DNA of 64,000 nt from Pelorhabdus rhamnosifermentans (GCF_018835585.1 NZ_JAHGVE010000006.1:165825-229824), one strand, 5' to 3'; positions 16,692-26,325 are shown, numbered from the stretch's first letter. The notes: generated by a model from the sequence alone, not told the origin. Translations and numbers: made by a program.

Positions 16692-18173
16692 TTATAAATC
16701 CCGTGCTTTAGCACTTACGGGATGTTCAGCTGAACAAGTTGCCAAAGAAACAGCAACATAAGTAATAAGATTGAAAAACAAGGCTACAAAACCAGCATTT
16801 AAATTCATTCCGCCCACAGCCAAAGGATCCAGTTTTCCTAAGATTAGACCAAACACAAGAATTTCGCCCACAATAAGTCCGCTATAGGCACCAATGCGAG
16901 TTGCTTTTTTCCAAAATAATCCTAAAACAATCATCGGGAAAAATTGCGTCACACCAGAATAACCAGTAAGAAGCAAATTGACCAGCATATTCGGCAGGAA
17001 AATAGCCAAACTGAGGGCAATGGCCGTAAGAGCCAGCACAACAAATCGCGCCATACGTCCCTGTTCATGAGCAGTGAGCTCTTTACCCAAAGTCCGCCCG
17101 TAGACATTCCGTGTAAACAACATGGATGTAGAAAGCAGTAAATCCCCGGCAGGAATCATACAAGCCAAAGCACCTGCACCACCGACTAAGCCTAACACCC
17201 AGCCTGGAAAAAGCTGCTGAACGATAACCATAAAGGCCATATCCGGTGTTTTGAGTGGTGTAGCCAATACTAAAAGTGCTGTAAATCCAACAAGCATCGG
17301 AAATAGCAAACAGATTTGATAGAGAGGAAGATAAACAGCATTATGCCGCAATACTTCGGGATTTTTCGCGCTAAAACTGTTCGTTGCAAAATGGGGCCAC
17401 ATATAGAACCCAAGACTTGTCACGACAAGCGTGGACATAACCCAGGACACATCGAGATTCTTTGTGCCCCCTGGTAAGGATAGGAACCCAGGCTTGGCGG
17501 CATCAAGAGCCTCAAACATACCTCCAATACTGCCAAAATAATGGGTAGGCAAATAAATACCAAAAAACATAATAGCAACAATCATAATGACATCTTTCAC
17601 GACTGCTGTTGTTGCCACACCTTTCAGACCACTTAAATAAACAAAAGCAGCAACCATCGTGAAAGCAATGAGCATGGCCGGAACGCGGGTAATTTGTCCA
17701 TAAGAACAAGTCTCAATAATTAAGCCAAGCCCAGTAAGCTGAAGTTGAAGATAAGGAAGCAAAAAGGCAATACCAATGACTGCCGTTAAAATACCCAATG
17801 TTTTACTACTATATAAGTGCTCAATTAAATCCGGCTGAGTCATCAGATTGTACTTACGCCCAACAGGCGACATGGCTGGCAAAATATAATAACCAACTAA
17901 ATAAGCAAGAGCACCATAACCTAAAATATAAAAAGTTGGACCGCCACGCGCATAGGCCCAACCGCTGGCACCGAGAAAAGCGAACGCTGTATAAATCTCA
18001 CCAGCTAAAATAAACCAATTGAGCCAACGTCCAAAATTTCGGCCGCCAACAGCCCAGTCTTCTAATTTCATCCCGCCTTTGGTACTATCTCTCATACCCG
18101 GAATCATGCCAAGAATGGTCACACTTATAACAAACAAAAAAATAATGAGCAGGGCTGATGTTTGATCCGACAT
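16692..18173 (-). CDS. sodium:solute symporter (MctP-like)
   Basis: 493 residues with about 13 membrane helices. The opening IIFLFVISVTILGMIPGMR, DWAVGGRNFGRWLNWFILAGEIYTAFAFLG and GWAYARGGPTFYILGYG match SSS carriers of the monocarboxylate (MctP) group. The pairing with a DUF3311 protein just upstream (18204-18401, 30 bp away) is typical of that group. The likely substrate is a small monocarboxylate or amino acid with Na+. It is in the cytoplasmic membrane. Confidence 0.88.
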   Translation of the reverse strand: MSDQTSALLIIFLFVISVTILGMIPGMRDSTKGGMKLEDWAVGGRNFGRWLNWFILAGEIYTAFAFLGASGWAYARGGPTFYILGYGALAYLVGYYILPAMSPVGRKYNLMTQPDLIEHLYSSKTLGILTAVIGIAFLLPYLQLQLTGLGLIIETCSYGQITRVPAMLIAFTMVAAFVYLSGLKGVATTAVVKDVIMIVAIMFFGIYLPTHYFGSIGGMFEALDAAKPGFLSLPGGTKNLDVSWVMSTLVVTSLGFYMWPHFATNSFSAKNPEVLRHNAVYLPLYQICLLFPMLVGFTALLVLATPLKTPDMAFMVIVQQLFPGWVLGLVGGAGALACMIPAGDLLLSTSMLFTRNVYGRTLGKELTAHEQGRMARFVVLALTAIALSLAIFLPNMLVNLLLTGYSGVTQFFPMIVLGLFWKKATRIGAYSGLIVGEILVFGLILGKLDPLAVGGMNLNAGFVALFFNLITYVAVSLATCSAEHPVSAKARDL

Positions 18174-18203
18174 AACAAATCACCTCGTTATTTTTTTATG
18201 GAG

Positions 18204-18401
18204 CTATCCTGCTCTATTTTTTTTACTATCAATATAATACAAGCCGTGAATACAAAGAAAACAAACAAAAATTCCCGCGATCATCCAAAAAGCAAAAAAA
18301 GGTACACCAAGAACAAGCGGTTTTACCTGATTAACAAAAGGAACCATTCCAATCGTCCATATAAAGGGAATGGCCGTTAAAATAATTTTTGCCAACATCA
18401 T
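18204..18401 (-). CDS. DUF3311 small membrane protein
   Basis: 65 residues with two hydrophobic helices (ILTAIPFIWTIGMVPFVN and FFAFWMIAGIFVCFLCIHGLYY), fitting DUF3311. These proteins are encoded next to MctP-type symporters and are thought to be accessory subunits. AGGAGGTGCA precedes tandem ATGs, and either may be used. It is first in a two-gene operon with the symporter. Confidence 0.85.
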   Translation of the reverse strand: MMLAKIILTAIPFIWTIGMVPFVNQVKPLVLGVPFFAFWMIAGIFVCFLCIHGLYYIDSKKNRAG

Positions 18402-18539
18402 TGCACCTCCTTCTGTGTAATGGATTTATAGCTACCACCTACTATTTCCGTCTATTTTATTACATTATTACATTCCAAGCAAGTTATTTTATAAAAACGT
18501 ATGTTATCACAACGAATTTTTTTCTCTGTATAATAAACA

Positions 18540-19298
18540 TTAACGATTATATACAATATCTTTTACAACTTCACCCGCCATAATCAGCCCTACAACAGAG
18601 GGAACAAACGCAATACTGCCAGGAATTTGATTACGCGCCGTACATTTTCGTGTGGTACCGGCAGGACAAATACATCCTGTCGCACAACTGGAGTTTTCCG
18701 TTACGATCGGTTCCAGAGGCTGTTCCTTAGAATAAACTACTTTAAGAGCCGGAATGCCGCGTTTTCTTAGTTCCTTGCGCATGACTTTCGCTAAAGGACA
18801 CACAGATGTACCATAAATATCGGCTACTTCAAATCGGGTAGGATCTAATTTGTTGCCTGCCCCCATGCTGCTAATGATGGGGATATGTCTCTCATAGGCC
18901 TGCATCACAAGGTCAATTTTTGCTGTTACTGTGTCAATGGCATCAACAATATAGTCATAATCATTTGCAATCAATTCATTTGCCTGTTCAGGCAAATAGA
19001 AGGTCTGAAAAGTTTTTACATCGGCCTCAGGATTAATGTCTAAGATACGTTCACGCATCATATCCACCTTGAACTTGCCAACAGTCTTCGTTGTAGCGTG
19101 AATCTGCCGATTAATATTGGTAAGGCAAATCCGGTCATCATCAATAAGCACGATATGACCAACACCACTGCGGGCCAAGCCTTCCGCAGCATAGGTACCC
19201 ACGCCGCCAATCCCAAATACAGCCACTTTCGCCTGAGCCAATTTTTGTAAGCCTTCCGTACCAATCAATAATTCTGTCCGCGAAAATTTATGTAACAT
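18540..19298 (-). CDS. tcdA: tRNA threonylcarbamoyladenosine dehydratase TcdA
   Basis: 252 residues of the ThiF/E1 family. The ATP site GIGGVGTYAAEGLARSG is near residue 30, then DDDRICLTNINRQIHA, DAIDTVTAK and a Cys-rich CATGCICPAG region. TcdA uses ATP to cyclise t6A37 to ct6A on ANN-decoding tRNAs. It is monocistronic and separated from neighbours by more than 100 bp on both sides. MoeB/ThiF alternatives are less likely because the C-terminal SIAFVPSVVGLIMAGEVV is TcdA-like. Confidence 0.9.
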   Translation of the reverse strand: MLHKFSRTELLIGTEGLQKLAQAKVAVFGIGGVGTYAAEGLARSGVGHIVLIDDDRICLTNINRQIHATTKTVGKFKVDMMRERILDINPEADVKTFQTFYLPEQANELIANDYDYIVDAIDTVTAKIDLVMQAYERHIPIISSMGAGNKLDPTRFEVADIYGTSVCPLAKVMRKELRKRGIPALKVVYSKEQPLEPIVTENSSCATGCICPAGTTRKCTARNQIPGSIAFVPSVVGLIMAGEVVKDIVYNR

Positions 19299-19360
19299 GT
19301 TCTCACCTTTTTTTAGTTTTTATTCACTTTACCAAAATCGAGTGTTTCAGTCAATATAAA

Positions 19361-19382
19361 GAGAGCCTATTACTAGGCTCTC
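19361..19382 (-). terminator. terminator after the aminotransferase gene
   Basis: GAGAGCCTA/TAGGCTCTC stem followed on the minus strand by TTTATATT, 30 bp past the aminotransferase stop. Confidence 0.6.
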
Positions 19383-19413
19383 CCATGCTTGGTCTTTAAA
19401 ATCAAAACCAACT

Positions 19414-20583
19414 CTATTTTGCAAGTGTTTTTAAGGCTTTTTCTACAGCATACAAGGTTTCCCACTTTTTACAGAAACAAAATCTTACTTGATGATTGCC
19501 TTTTTGTTTATCTGAATAAAAGGACGATCCTGGAACAGTGGCTACTTTGGTTAGTTCCAACAGCTTCCGGCTAAAAGACGTATCATCTGTCATGCCTAAA
19601 CGATCCATCAAATTCGTTGCATCAGCCAGAATATAATAAGCACCCTGAGGCATTTTACATTCAAACCCCGCCTGATGCAAAGCATCATACATAAAATGTC
19701 CCGCCTTTTGATAATGTTCCTGTACCGAATCATAATAGACTTCATCAAATTGAAGTGCTTCTGCTGCAGCATGCTGAAAAGGTGTAGGCGCACCGACTGT
19801 AAAAAAGTCATGGACTTTACGAATACGCTGCGTAATTTTTTCCGGAGCAATAGCCCAGCCGACACGCCAGCCTGTCACCGAATAGGTCTTAGAAATCGAA
19901 TTGATTGTAACGGTACGTTCAGCCATGCCCGGCAGCGATGCCAGTGACACATGCTTGGTGCCATCATATAGGATATGCTCGTAAATTTCATCTGTTACAG
20001 CATAAGTGTCCCATTTGACGCACAAAGCAGCAATCTCAGCCAGTTCGTCCCGCGTAAAGACCTTTCCTGTCGGGTTATTAGGTGTATTAATAATAATCGC
20101 TTTCGTTTTTTCATTAAAAGCCGCCGCAAGATCAGCGAAATCATAATGCCAATCAGGTGCATGCAGTGTCACATAATGAGGTACTGCGCCTGACAAAATG
20201 GAATCAGGACCGTAATTTTCATAAAACGGTTCAAAAATAATAATTTCATCGCCTGGATTAATGAGCGACTTAAGCGTTGCAATCATGGCTTCTGTAGCGC
20301 CGCATGTGACTGTAATATCTGTCACAGGATCACAGTCAATCTTGTTATATTCATAAGCCTTACGGCTAATCGCCTCGCGCAAGACAGGTTCGCCAAATGT
20401 AACAGGATATTGATTGTAACCAGCTGTGACAGCACGGTTGGCTGCTTCTTGAATGGCCTTAGGAATTTCAAAATCAGGAAACCCCTGAGATAAATTATAG
20501 CCACCTACTTTATCACAAATCCGCGTCATTTCGCGAATAACGGACTCTGAAAAAAGTTCGGTAACATTTGATAATTTTTTCAT
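19414..20583 (-). CDS. class I/II PLP-dependent aminotransferase
   Basis: 389 residues, fold-type I. Key positions are GGYNLSQGFPDFE (substrate entrance), NTPNNPTGK (PLP phosphate and pyridine contacts), AVTDEIYEH (Asp-pyridine N, Tyr-O3') and SISKTYSVTGWRVGWA (Schiff-base Lys). It resembles kynurenine/glutamine or aspartate transaminases of the KAT/MtnE group. It starts only 16 bp after the ABC ATPase gene, so it probably belongs to that import operon and may process the imported amine or amino acid. The substrate is not certain. Confidence 0.88.
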   Translation of the reverse strand: MKKLSNVTELFSESVIREMTRICDKVGGYNLSQGFPDFEIPKAIQEAANRAVTAGYNQYPVTFGEPVLREAISRKAYEYNKIDCDPVTDITVTCGATEAMIATLKSLINPGDEIIIFEPFYENYGPDSILSGAVPHYVTLHAPDWHYDFADLAAAFNEKTKAIIINTPNNPTGKVFTRDELAEIAALCVKWDTYAVTDEIYEHILYDGTKHVSLASLPGMAERTVTINSISKTYSVTGWRVGWAIAPEKITQRIRKVHDFFTVGAPTPFQHAAAEALQFDEVYYDSVQEHYQKAGHFMYDALHQAGFECKMPQGAYYILADATNLMDRLGMTDDTSFSRKLLELTKVATVPGSSFYSDKQKGNHQVRFCFCKKWETLYAVEKALKTLAK

Positions 20584-20599
20584 CGTATTTCTCCTTCAA

Positions 20600-21385
20600 T
20601 TAGATGTTTACAGCATTAGCTGCTTTCCAAGCTTCTTCACGTATCAGTGCCAATACGTCTTTTTTTATATCAAGAAATTTTTCCGAAACTTTTAAATCAT
20701 ACGTCCGTTTGGGCGGCAAATCAACGGAAATACGGGCTTTGATTTTTCCGGGCCGAGCAGTCATAACATAAATGGTATCGCCAATAAAAACGGCTTCCTC
20801 TACATCATGGGTCACAAAAATAATGGTCTTATGCGATTCATCCCATACATCAAGCAGTAATTCCTGCATAACTGTTCGGGTCTGAGCATCAAGGGCGCCA
20901 AAAGGTTCATCCATAAGCAATACTTTCGGATCATTGGCAAGAGCCCGTGCAATGGCGACTCGCTGTTTCATCCCACCTGACAGTTCACTGGGATAGGCCT
21001 GTTCAAATCCTTTTAAGCCAATCTTTTCAATATAGTGCTGTGAGACATCGTGACGATCTTTTTTTGACCGCCCAGCAACATCTAAACCGAATTCAATATT
21101 CTGTCTGACCGTAAGCCATGGAAAAAGCGTATAGGTCTGAAAAACCATGCCTCGATCACGGTTCGGCCCTTCTACTTCTTGTCCATCAAGCAAAACACGC
21201 CCTGATGAAGGTTCCTCGAGGCCGGCAACAATTTTGAGCAATGTTGATTTTCCACAGCCTGACGGTCCAAGTAAAGTCACAAATTCACTCGGTTTTACAG
21301 TAAAACTCGTATTTTGCAGCGCCGTCACCTGGCGCTTTTTATCGGCATAAATTTTGCTTACTCCCTCAATGATTAATTTATCCAT
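20600..21385 (-). CDS. ABC transporter ATP-binding protein (SsuB/TauB type)
   Basis: 261 residues from the ATG at 21385. The 16 upstream codons lack a ribosome site, whereas GGGGAGGTCGCTG precedes this ATG. Walker A is GPSGCGKST, the Q-loop is FQTYTLFPWLT, the signature is LSGGMKQRVAIARAL, Walker B is VLLMDEPFGALD and the switch His is in VTHDVEEA. This is the nitrate/sulfonate/taurine family. Its start codon shares one base with the permease stop (TGATG), so translation is coupled. It powers import of the ligand bound by the lipoprotein at 22281-23291. Confidence 0.9.
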   Translation of the reverse strand: MDKLIIEGVSKIYADKKRQVTALQNTSFTVKPSEFVTLLGPSGCGKSTLLKIVAGLEEPSSGRVLLDGQEVEGPNRDRGMVFQTYTLFPWLTVRQNIEFGLDVAGRSKKDRHDVSQHYIEKIGLKGFEQAYPSELSGGMKQRVAIARALANDPKVLLMDEPFGALDAQTRTVMQELLLDVWDESHKTIIFVTHDVEEAVFIGDTIYVMTARPGKIKARISVDLPPKRTYDLKVSEKFLDIKKDVLALIREEAWKAANAVNI

Positions 21386-22203
21386 CAGCGACCTCCCCTT
21401 TTCCCCATCCAGGGAAACATCCGGGCATACCAAAACTTGAACACCAGATCAATAATAATTCCAATCACACCAATGACGATAATCCCAACAATAATATGAG
21501 ATGTTTTCAAAAAACGCTGCGACTGCATAATCATATAGCCAAGACCCGAGCCAGCCGCAACAATTTCAGCCACAACCAAATAAGTCCAGGCCCAACCAAA
21601 AGCAATGCGTAGACTATCTACAATACCAGGCAAACTGGCCGGTAAAATAACCCGCCGGAATACACCCAGCCGTGATACACCAAGCGTATAGGCTGTATCA
21701 ATTAAATCATGGGCAACATTTTTAGTAACATCCATAATCATGAGGGTCAGCGGAAAAAATGTACCAAATAGGATGACTGCAATTTTCTCACTTTCACCTA
21801 TTCCTAACCACAAGATAAAGAGCGGAATAAATGCAGACGCAGGCATGTAACGAATAAAGCTCATAATAGGTTCAGCATAAGCTTCACATATTTTTAAACT
21901 CCCCATTAAAATACCTAACGGCACAGCTACAAGAGCCGCAATCAAAAATCCCGTTGTCACACGGAAAACGCTGGCCCAAACATCTTGCAGCAAGCCAAAA
22001 TTCGTAAATAGCAACCATCCATCGCGAACGGTCTTATCAGGCGTAGGCAAAAAAAGCTGCGAAATCCATTCAGTATATGTGAGCAGCGACCAAACGGCAA
22101 TCAGCACCGCAAAAGCCAAAATTGATAAGGTCCAATGTAGTCCCTTGGGAATTTCCGCTTTGGGCGTTAAAAATTTGTATTTTACCACAATAACACCATC
22201 CAA
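21385..22203 (-). CDS. ABC transporter permease (SsuC/TauC type)
   Basis: 272 residues with six helices. The BPD_transp_1 EAA loop is DTAYTLGVSRLGVFRRVILPASLPGIVDSLRI. The N-terminus is uncertain: the ATG at 22203 has little ahead of it, while a GTG five codons in (22188) has GGATGGTG at the right distance. Middle gene of a receptor-permease-ATPase import operon. A large hairpin separates it from the receptor gene upstream. Confidence 0.88.
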   Translation of the reverse strand: MDGVIVVKYKFLTPKAEIPKGLHWTLSILAFAVLIAVWSLLTYTEWISQLFLPTPDKTVRDGWLLFTNFGLLQDVWASVFRVTTGFLIAALVAVPLGILMGSLKICEAYAEPIMSFIRYMPASAFIPLFILWLGIGESEKIAVILFGTFFPLTLMIMDVTKNVAHDLIDTAYTLGVSRLGVFRRVILPASLPGIVDSLRIAFGWAWTYLVVAEIVAAGSGLGYMIMQSQRFLKTSHIIVGIIVIGVIGIIIDLVFKFWYARMFPWMGKRGGR

Positions 22204-22215
22204 CTTTAAAAATCT

Positions 22216-22266
22216 GTAAAGAGAGACTGTATAAGAAGCCTACGCTTCTTTACAGCCTCTCTTTAC
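22216..22266 (-). terminator. intra-operon hairpin between receptor and permease genes
   Basis: GTAAAGAGAG and CTCTCTTTAC enclose a second complementary pair (CTGTA..GAAGC with GCTTC..TACAG), making a long stem-loop without a T-run. It could stabilise the receptor mRNA 3' end or attenuate the distal genes, which would set a high receptor to membrane-component ratio. Confidence 0.5.
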
Positions 22267-22280
22267 GACTTATGACTTCA

Positions 22281-23291
22281 TCATTTTTTTAATTTCGTCA
22301 TAAAAGAGTCATCAATACTTTTGGTAAGATCGGGAGCCTGCGATAACAATTTCAGGTTCACGTAAAAGATTCCGGCTTTTTTACCAATATCATAAATAGG
22401 ACCGGGCTGATCTTTCGTACCGAAGAATTCTAAGTTGCCAGCTAAATCATAAAACTTAATTGTTTTAATATCAGATGAAATTTCTTCCGGTTTCATTTTA
22501 AAAGCATCAGCTAAAATTTTATTAGATTCTTCAGGGTTTTTATTCATATAATCCGTAGCTTCAGCAAGAACTGCAATAATAGCTTGCACTGTTTCAGGAT
22601 TATCTTTTACAAAATCCTCACGAAAAGCTAAGACATCCGCAATCAGTCCGGGTGTATCTTTCGTTGTTGATAAAACGATGTCCCCGGCAGCGCTGGCTTT
22701 ACTCAAATAAGGTTCCCACGTTACAGCGGCATCCACTTTACCAGCCATAAATGCCGATGCTGCTTCACTCGCTTTCATATCAATGGCTTTCACATCGTTA
22801 TCACTGAGGCCTTCTTTTTCTAATATGTTCGATAGGAAAAAGTGTGATGTCGACCCTTTATGAAAAGCAATTTCTTTTCCTTTTAAATCAGCAACTTTTT
22901 CAATTCCCTTACCTTTTTTTACAATGAGTCCATCGGCACCATTCGAAGAATCAAAGGCCCAGAGTAGTTTCATTGGCACCCCTTCGCCAATGGCCGAAAC
23001 GGAAACATCCATAGAAGTTGCCATAGCCTGAATTTTGTCAGCCACAAATGCCTGTTTACGGTCACCGACGCCTTCAATGGATTGCAATTCCACATCTATG
23101 CCCTTATTCTTAAACATTCCTTTTTCTTTCGCAATAAATAATGCACCATAGCCTGTCCACGGCGTGTAAGCAATGACAAGCGACTTTTTCTCAGCCTTGG
23201 GCTGTGACGAATTGGAAGTACTCGAACCACACCCTGCGGCACTGACAGCAAACATGGCAATAAGCAAGCATGCCAAGATTCTTTTATGCAT
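22281..23291 (-). CDS. ABC transporter substrate-binding lipoprotein (sulfonate/nitrate/taurine family)
   Basis: 336 residues from the ATG at 23291, set by AGGAGGATAATT. The lipobox is SAAGC near residue 21 (LIAMFAVSAAGC), so it is a lipid-anchored receptor. The NMT1/SsuA-like mature domain has IAYTPWTGYGALFIAKEKGMF, GVGDRKQAFVADKIQAMATS, and VDAAVTWEPYLSKA. The ligand could be an alkylsulfonate, taurine, a pyrimidine or a similar compound, and cannot be read from sequence. First gene of the import operon that ends with the aminotransferase. Confidence 0.88.
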   Translation of the reverse strand: MHKRILACLLIAMFAVSAAGCGSSTSNSSQPKAEKKSLVIAYTPWTGYGALFIAKEKGMFKNKGIDVELQSIEGVGDRKQAFVADKIQAMATSMDVSVSAIGEGVPMKLLWAFDSSNGADGLIVKKGKGIEKVADLKGKEIAFHKGSTSHFFLSNILEKEGLSDNDVKAIDMKASEAASAFMAGKVDAAVTWEPYLSKASAAGDIVLSTTKDTPGLIADVLAFREDFVKDNPETVQAIIAVLAEATDYMNKNPEESNKILADAFKMKPEEISSDIKTIKFYDLAGNLEFFGTKDQPGPIYDIGKKAGIFYVNLKLLSQAPDLTKSIDDSFMTKLKK

Positions 23292-23448
23292 AATTATCCT
23301 CCTGTTCATACACAAATATAAATTTCTCTACATCAATAATTATTATATATTCAGTAGAGCACGCAAAATCCCTGCTAAAATACCGCTTTTTTTAATAAAA
23401 ATCGACTTTCTTTTTTTACTTTATCATAATAAAATATGCATTAAAAAT

Positions 23449-24741
23449 TCATTTTACAATAGGAAAAACAATACCGCCATGAGGAATAACCGTTACACTC
23501 GGCAGTTTCTTACCAACAATTTTGTTCGCCAAAACAAAAGCTTCCGTCATATTTTCCGCCGCTATCATGCCCATTTTCTCAATAAACGCCCGATTTTCCC
23601 GTAAAGTAACGACAATAACTTTCATTTTCTTAGCAATCAGCCCCATTTTTAGTGCCACAAATCCCGGTACAGTAAAGGCTTTACGCAGCTCTGCCTCGCA
23701 TTCAATAAGGGAAGAGTAATCAAACCACTGACTAAAATCCGGTGGATCACCAATTTCACGACATTCCATAAGCGTAATCAAGACACCCTCGTCTTTGACA
23801 GCCTCATAGGCATTTTCAATAGCCTTTGAAGCTTGATAAAAATTAATATCCTTGGGAAAACCGCCTGATGACGTGACAACAATGTCTGCCTTCCCCGAAA
23901 TGGGAATACCATAAAGTTCTTCCACTGTCTTACACCCGCTTAGCCAAGCGTCATACCAATGACCTGCCACGAAACGGCAAAATTCCCCTTTCGACGTATA
24001 AACGGCGTTCAACAAAAAATCGGGATGTAGCCTCTCCGCCATTTCCAGCATGTCTTGATGCATCTCATTATGTTCTAAGCTTCCTGCATAACAATAAGGA
24101 TTTAAGCCCTGACCTTCAATCTTATTTAAGCAAAACCGATGATTCCCTTGAATAGTGTCATAGGCCGCAATACCCGGCAAAACAGACTTACGCCCGCCAC
24201 CAAATCCAGCCATGGAATGATAAATAATCCCACCCGTTAGAATAACTTTGTCTGCTTCAACTACCTTACGATTAAGGCGCACATTGACACCGCGCGTCGT
24301 ATTGCCGACAGACACGAAGTCTTCATCATTTAAGGCATAACTTTGTTTAATAACAATTCTATCCACGATTCCTTTGCCGTAGATTTCAGCATTTTCTTGG
24401 TCCGTATGCGGACGATGGGCACCAAGGGCAACAATCAAGGTTATATCCTGATCTGCTATACCCGCTGCATTGAGCTCGGCAATGAGAGTCGGCAAAATTA
24501 AATCATATCGAATCCATTGCCGCGTAATATCCGAGACAACAATAACCACATGGTCACCAGACTTTACAACATTGGACAGTGGCGGTGAACCAATCGGCTT
24601 CGCCAAAGCCTGATGAATGGCTCCCGGAACATCAAAAATCGGAGAAATCTCTTTTCCCTCAACAATATCAAGCATTTGTTCTTCAGGAATAGCAAATGTA
24701 ACCTGCTCTTCACCAAAAGCAAGTGAAAAATTTTTATCCAT
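23449..24741 (-). CDS. larA: nickel-dependent lactate racemase family protein (LarA)
   Basis: 430 residues from the ATG at 24741. The open frame extends further but overlaps the upstream gene, and GGGGGTACAAATC precedes this ATG. It carries the DUF2088/LarA signatures: VVSDITRQWIR (cofactor-phosphate region), ALGAHRPHTDQE, then GGIIYHSMAGFGGGRKSVLPGIAAYDTIQGNH, with the His, Lys and His that bind the nickel pincer nucleotide and catalyse hydride transfer. LarA homologues racemise many 2-hydroxyacids, so the substrate is open. No larB, larC or larE lies in the window. Confidence 0.85.
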   Translation of the reverse strand: MDKNFSLAFGEEQVTFAIPEEQMLDIVEGKEISPIFDVPGAIHQALAKPIGSPPLSNVVKSGDHVVIVVSDITRQWIRYDLILPTLIAELNAAGIADQDITLIVALGAHRPHTDQENAEIYGKGIVDRIVIKQSYALNDEDFVSVGNTTRGVNVRLNRKVVEADKVILTGGIIYHSMAGFGGGRKSVLPGIAAYDTIQGNHRFCLNKIEGQGLNPYCYAGSLEHNEMHQDMLEMAERLHPDFLLNAVYTSKGEFCRFVAGHWYDAWLSGCKTVEELYGIPISGKADIVVTSSGGFPKDINFYQASKAIENAYEAVKDEGVLITLMECREIGDPPDFSQWFDYSSLIECEAELRKAFTVPGFVALKMGLIAKKMKVIVVTLRENRAFIEKMGMIAAENMTEAFVLANKIVGKKLPSVTVIPHGGIVFPIVK

Positions 24742-24764
24742 GATTTGTACCCCCATAACAATCA

Positions 24765-26237
24765 TTACTGCCAGGTTTTCTTTAGCAGCGACTGTTTTTG
24801 ATATTCTTGCAATTTTTTTTGTACGTGAGCAGCGCGTCCAGCCTGCCACCCCATCAAAACGCCTGCTTCAACATGCAAAGCAGTTCCATCTAAGTGACTA
24901 ATTAATTTTTTAATAAGTATATTCGAACGATAGGCATCATTTAATAAGCCTAACAGTTCTTGAATTTTCTTGAGCCTAGCTTGCACACGCTTGTTATCCC
25001 GTTTAGTATGCCAAGCGAGTCCTTCTATAACATAGCGCAGCTTTTTTCCCTTGATGCGCAATTTATGCAAGGACTCTTTATCAGCCAAAGGCGTATTTCG
25101 CCAAGCCTTATGAAATTTTTTCAGCCACAAAACAAGCCGGCGCTCTGTAAAGTCAGCTGTGGACACAAGAGATTGATATTGATAATTCCAAGGTGATTCC
25201 AATAGTCTTTGCCACAAAGTAAGCAAGACCGGTGTAAACTTACCTTTGCGCAATTTCGTGAGTAAGCGTTTTCTGCCTTTCGTTCTTTCCTGTGCCAAAA
25301 GATCAGCAAGTTGTGTCTGACCTGGAAATTGCTGTGAGTAATCTGCCAACACTTCCTCCCATTGAGAAGCTAAAACGTCGAGTTCTCTTACATAAGACAA
25401 TTCGCGTCCCATTTGACGCAAGCCACTCTGACACTCAAGAAAAACGACTTGGTTAAACAACGGCTTGCCAAAGGATAAAATTGACCGAAGCTGTCGCAAT
25501 CTCACACGCAATTGATGAAGACTTTCGAAATTATCAGGAGCCCCTAGAAATGACTGCTGAGCTATAAGAACGAGCTGCAAATAAAACAATAAAATGCTCC
25601 GCAAACTCTTAGTTGCTTCATCCTTACTTTTAATTCCCCTAATAGGCTGTAAGTTTTTTTCCTCAATGGGACAGGAAAAATTCAATGCCCAAATAGGTCG
25701 TCCTTGATTTTCAAGCATCAAGGGATAGAGTTTCGATAATGCTGTTGCCAAATGAAAAACAGCTGCTATATCCCCCTGTCGCAAGGAAAGACTGATTAGA
25801 AAAAAAGGTCGTCTCCGTCTTTCGGCAACAAATACGCCGTTTTCCGCGACAAGATCCGCTAAAGTACCCTCAGGCAGGACTAAGTGAAACGCCTTGCGCT
25901 CCACATGACAGGTCAAAAAGGACCTCACTAAACGATGCTCTCCAGAAATTCCGGCTAACCTCCGGCCTAAACACGAAAAGCGAAAAGCTTTGATGCGTGG
26001 CCTAGCTTGCCCGTTCGTACTGCTTATTCTGTTGCTTTTCTTAAGCGTCCTAAGCCGACAAGCACGATACAATACTCCCTGTTTACTCAAATCACCCTGC
26101 GGCGTATCATAATAAACTTCATTGACCTGAACAGGTAGTAAACTCTCCTGAATCAATTGAATCAACAGTGGTTCGACCATCAATTGTTCATATACTTTGC
26201 TACTTGATACTCTTAAGAATATTTTTTTCCTATGCAT
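24765..26237 (-). CDS. CHAD domain protein with degenerate CYTH domain
   Basis: 490 residues. The N-terminal about 190 have the CYTH (triphosphate tunnel) layout, with VYYDTPQGDLSKQGVLYRACRLR, but the catalytic ExExK motif is replaced by KIFLRV. Catalysis is therefore unlikely. The C-terminal CHAD domain has two His-rich helical repeats, SLHQLRVRLRQLRSIL (about 245) and SLHKLRIKGKKLRYVIE (about 395), which bind polyphosphate. It is very basic overall. CHAD proteins localise to polyphosphate granules. The larA gene starts 24 bp downstream, so cotranscription is likely but probably unrelated in function. Confidence 0.85.
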   Translation of the reverse strand: MHRKKIFLRVSSSKVYEQLMVEPLLIQLIQESLLPVQVNEVYYDTPQGDLSKQGVLYRACRLRTLKKSNRISSTNGQARPRIKAFRFSCLGRRLAGISGEHRLVRSFLTCHVERKAFHLVLPEGTLADLVAENGVFVAERRRRPFFLISLSLRQGDIAAVFHLATALSKLYPLMLENQGRPIWALNFSCPIEEKNLQPIRGIKSKDEATKSLRSILLFYLQLVLIAQQSFLGAPDNFESLHQLRVRLRQLRSILSFGKPLFNQVVFLECQSGLRQMGRELSYVRELDVLASQWEEVLADYSQQFPGQTQLADLLAQERTKGRKRLLTKLRKGKFTPVLLTLWQRLLESPWNYQYQSLVSTADFTERRLVLWLKKFHKAWRNTPLADKESLHKLRIKGKKLRYVIEGLAWHTKRDNKRVQARLKKIQELLGLLNDAYRSNILIKKLISHLDGTALHVEAGVLMGWQAGRAAHVQKKLQEYQKQSLLKKTWQ

Positions 26238-26325
26238 CAGTCGACCTCCTCTTGTTGTCCTTCAAATTCAAGTATTTGTCTATCATCCACCTGCTTACAC
26301 AAAGATGCTTTTTCTTCCTACTCTT

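Noticed and set aside
25121-25309. Short ORFs antisense to the CHAD gene and to other coding regions
   Set aside because: They lack ribosome sites and protein-like composition and lie wholly within real genes in other frames.
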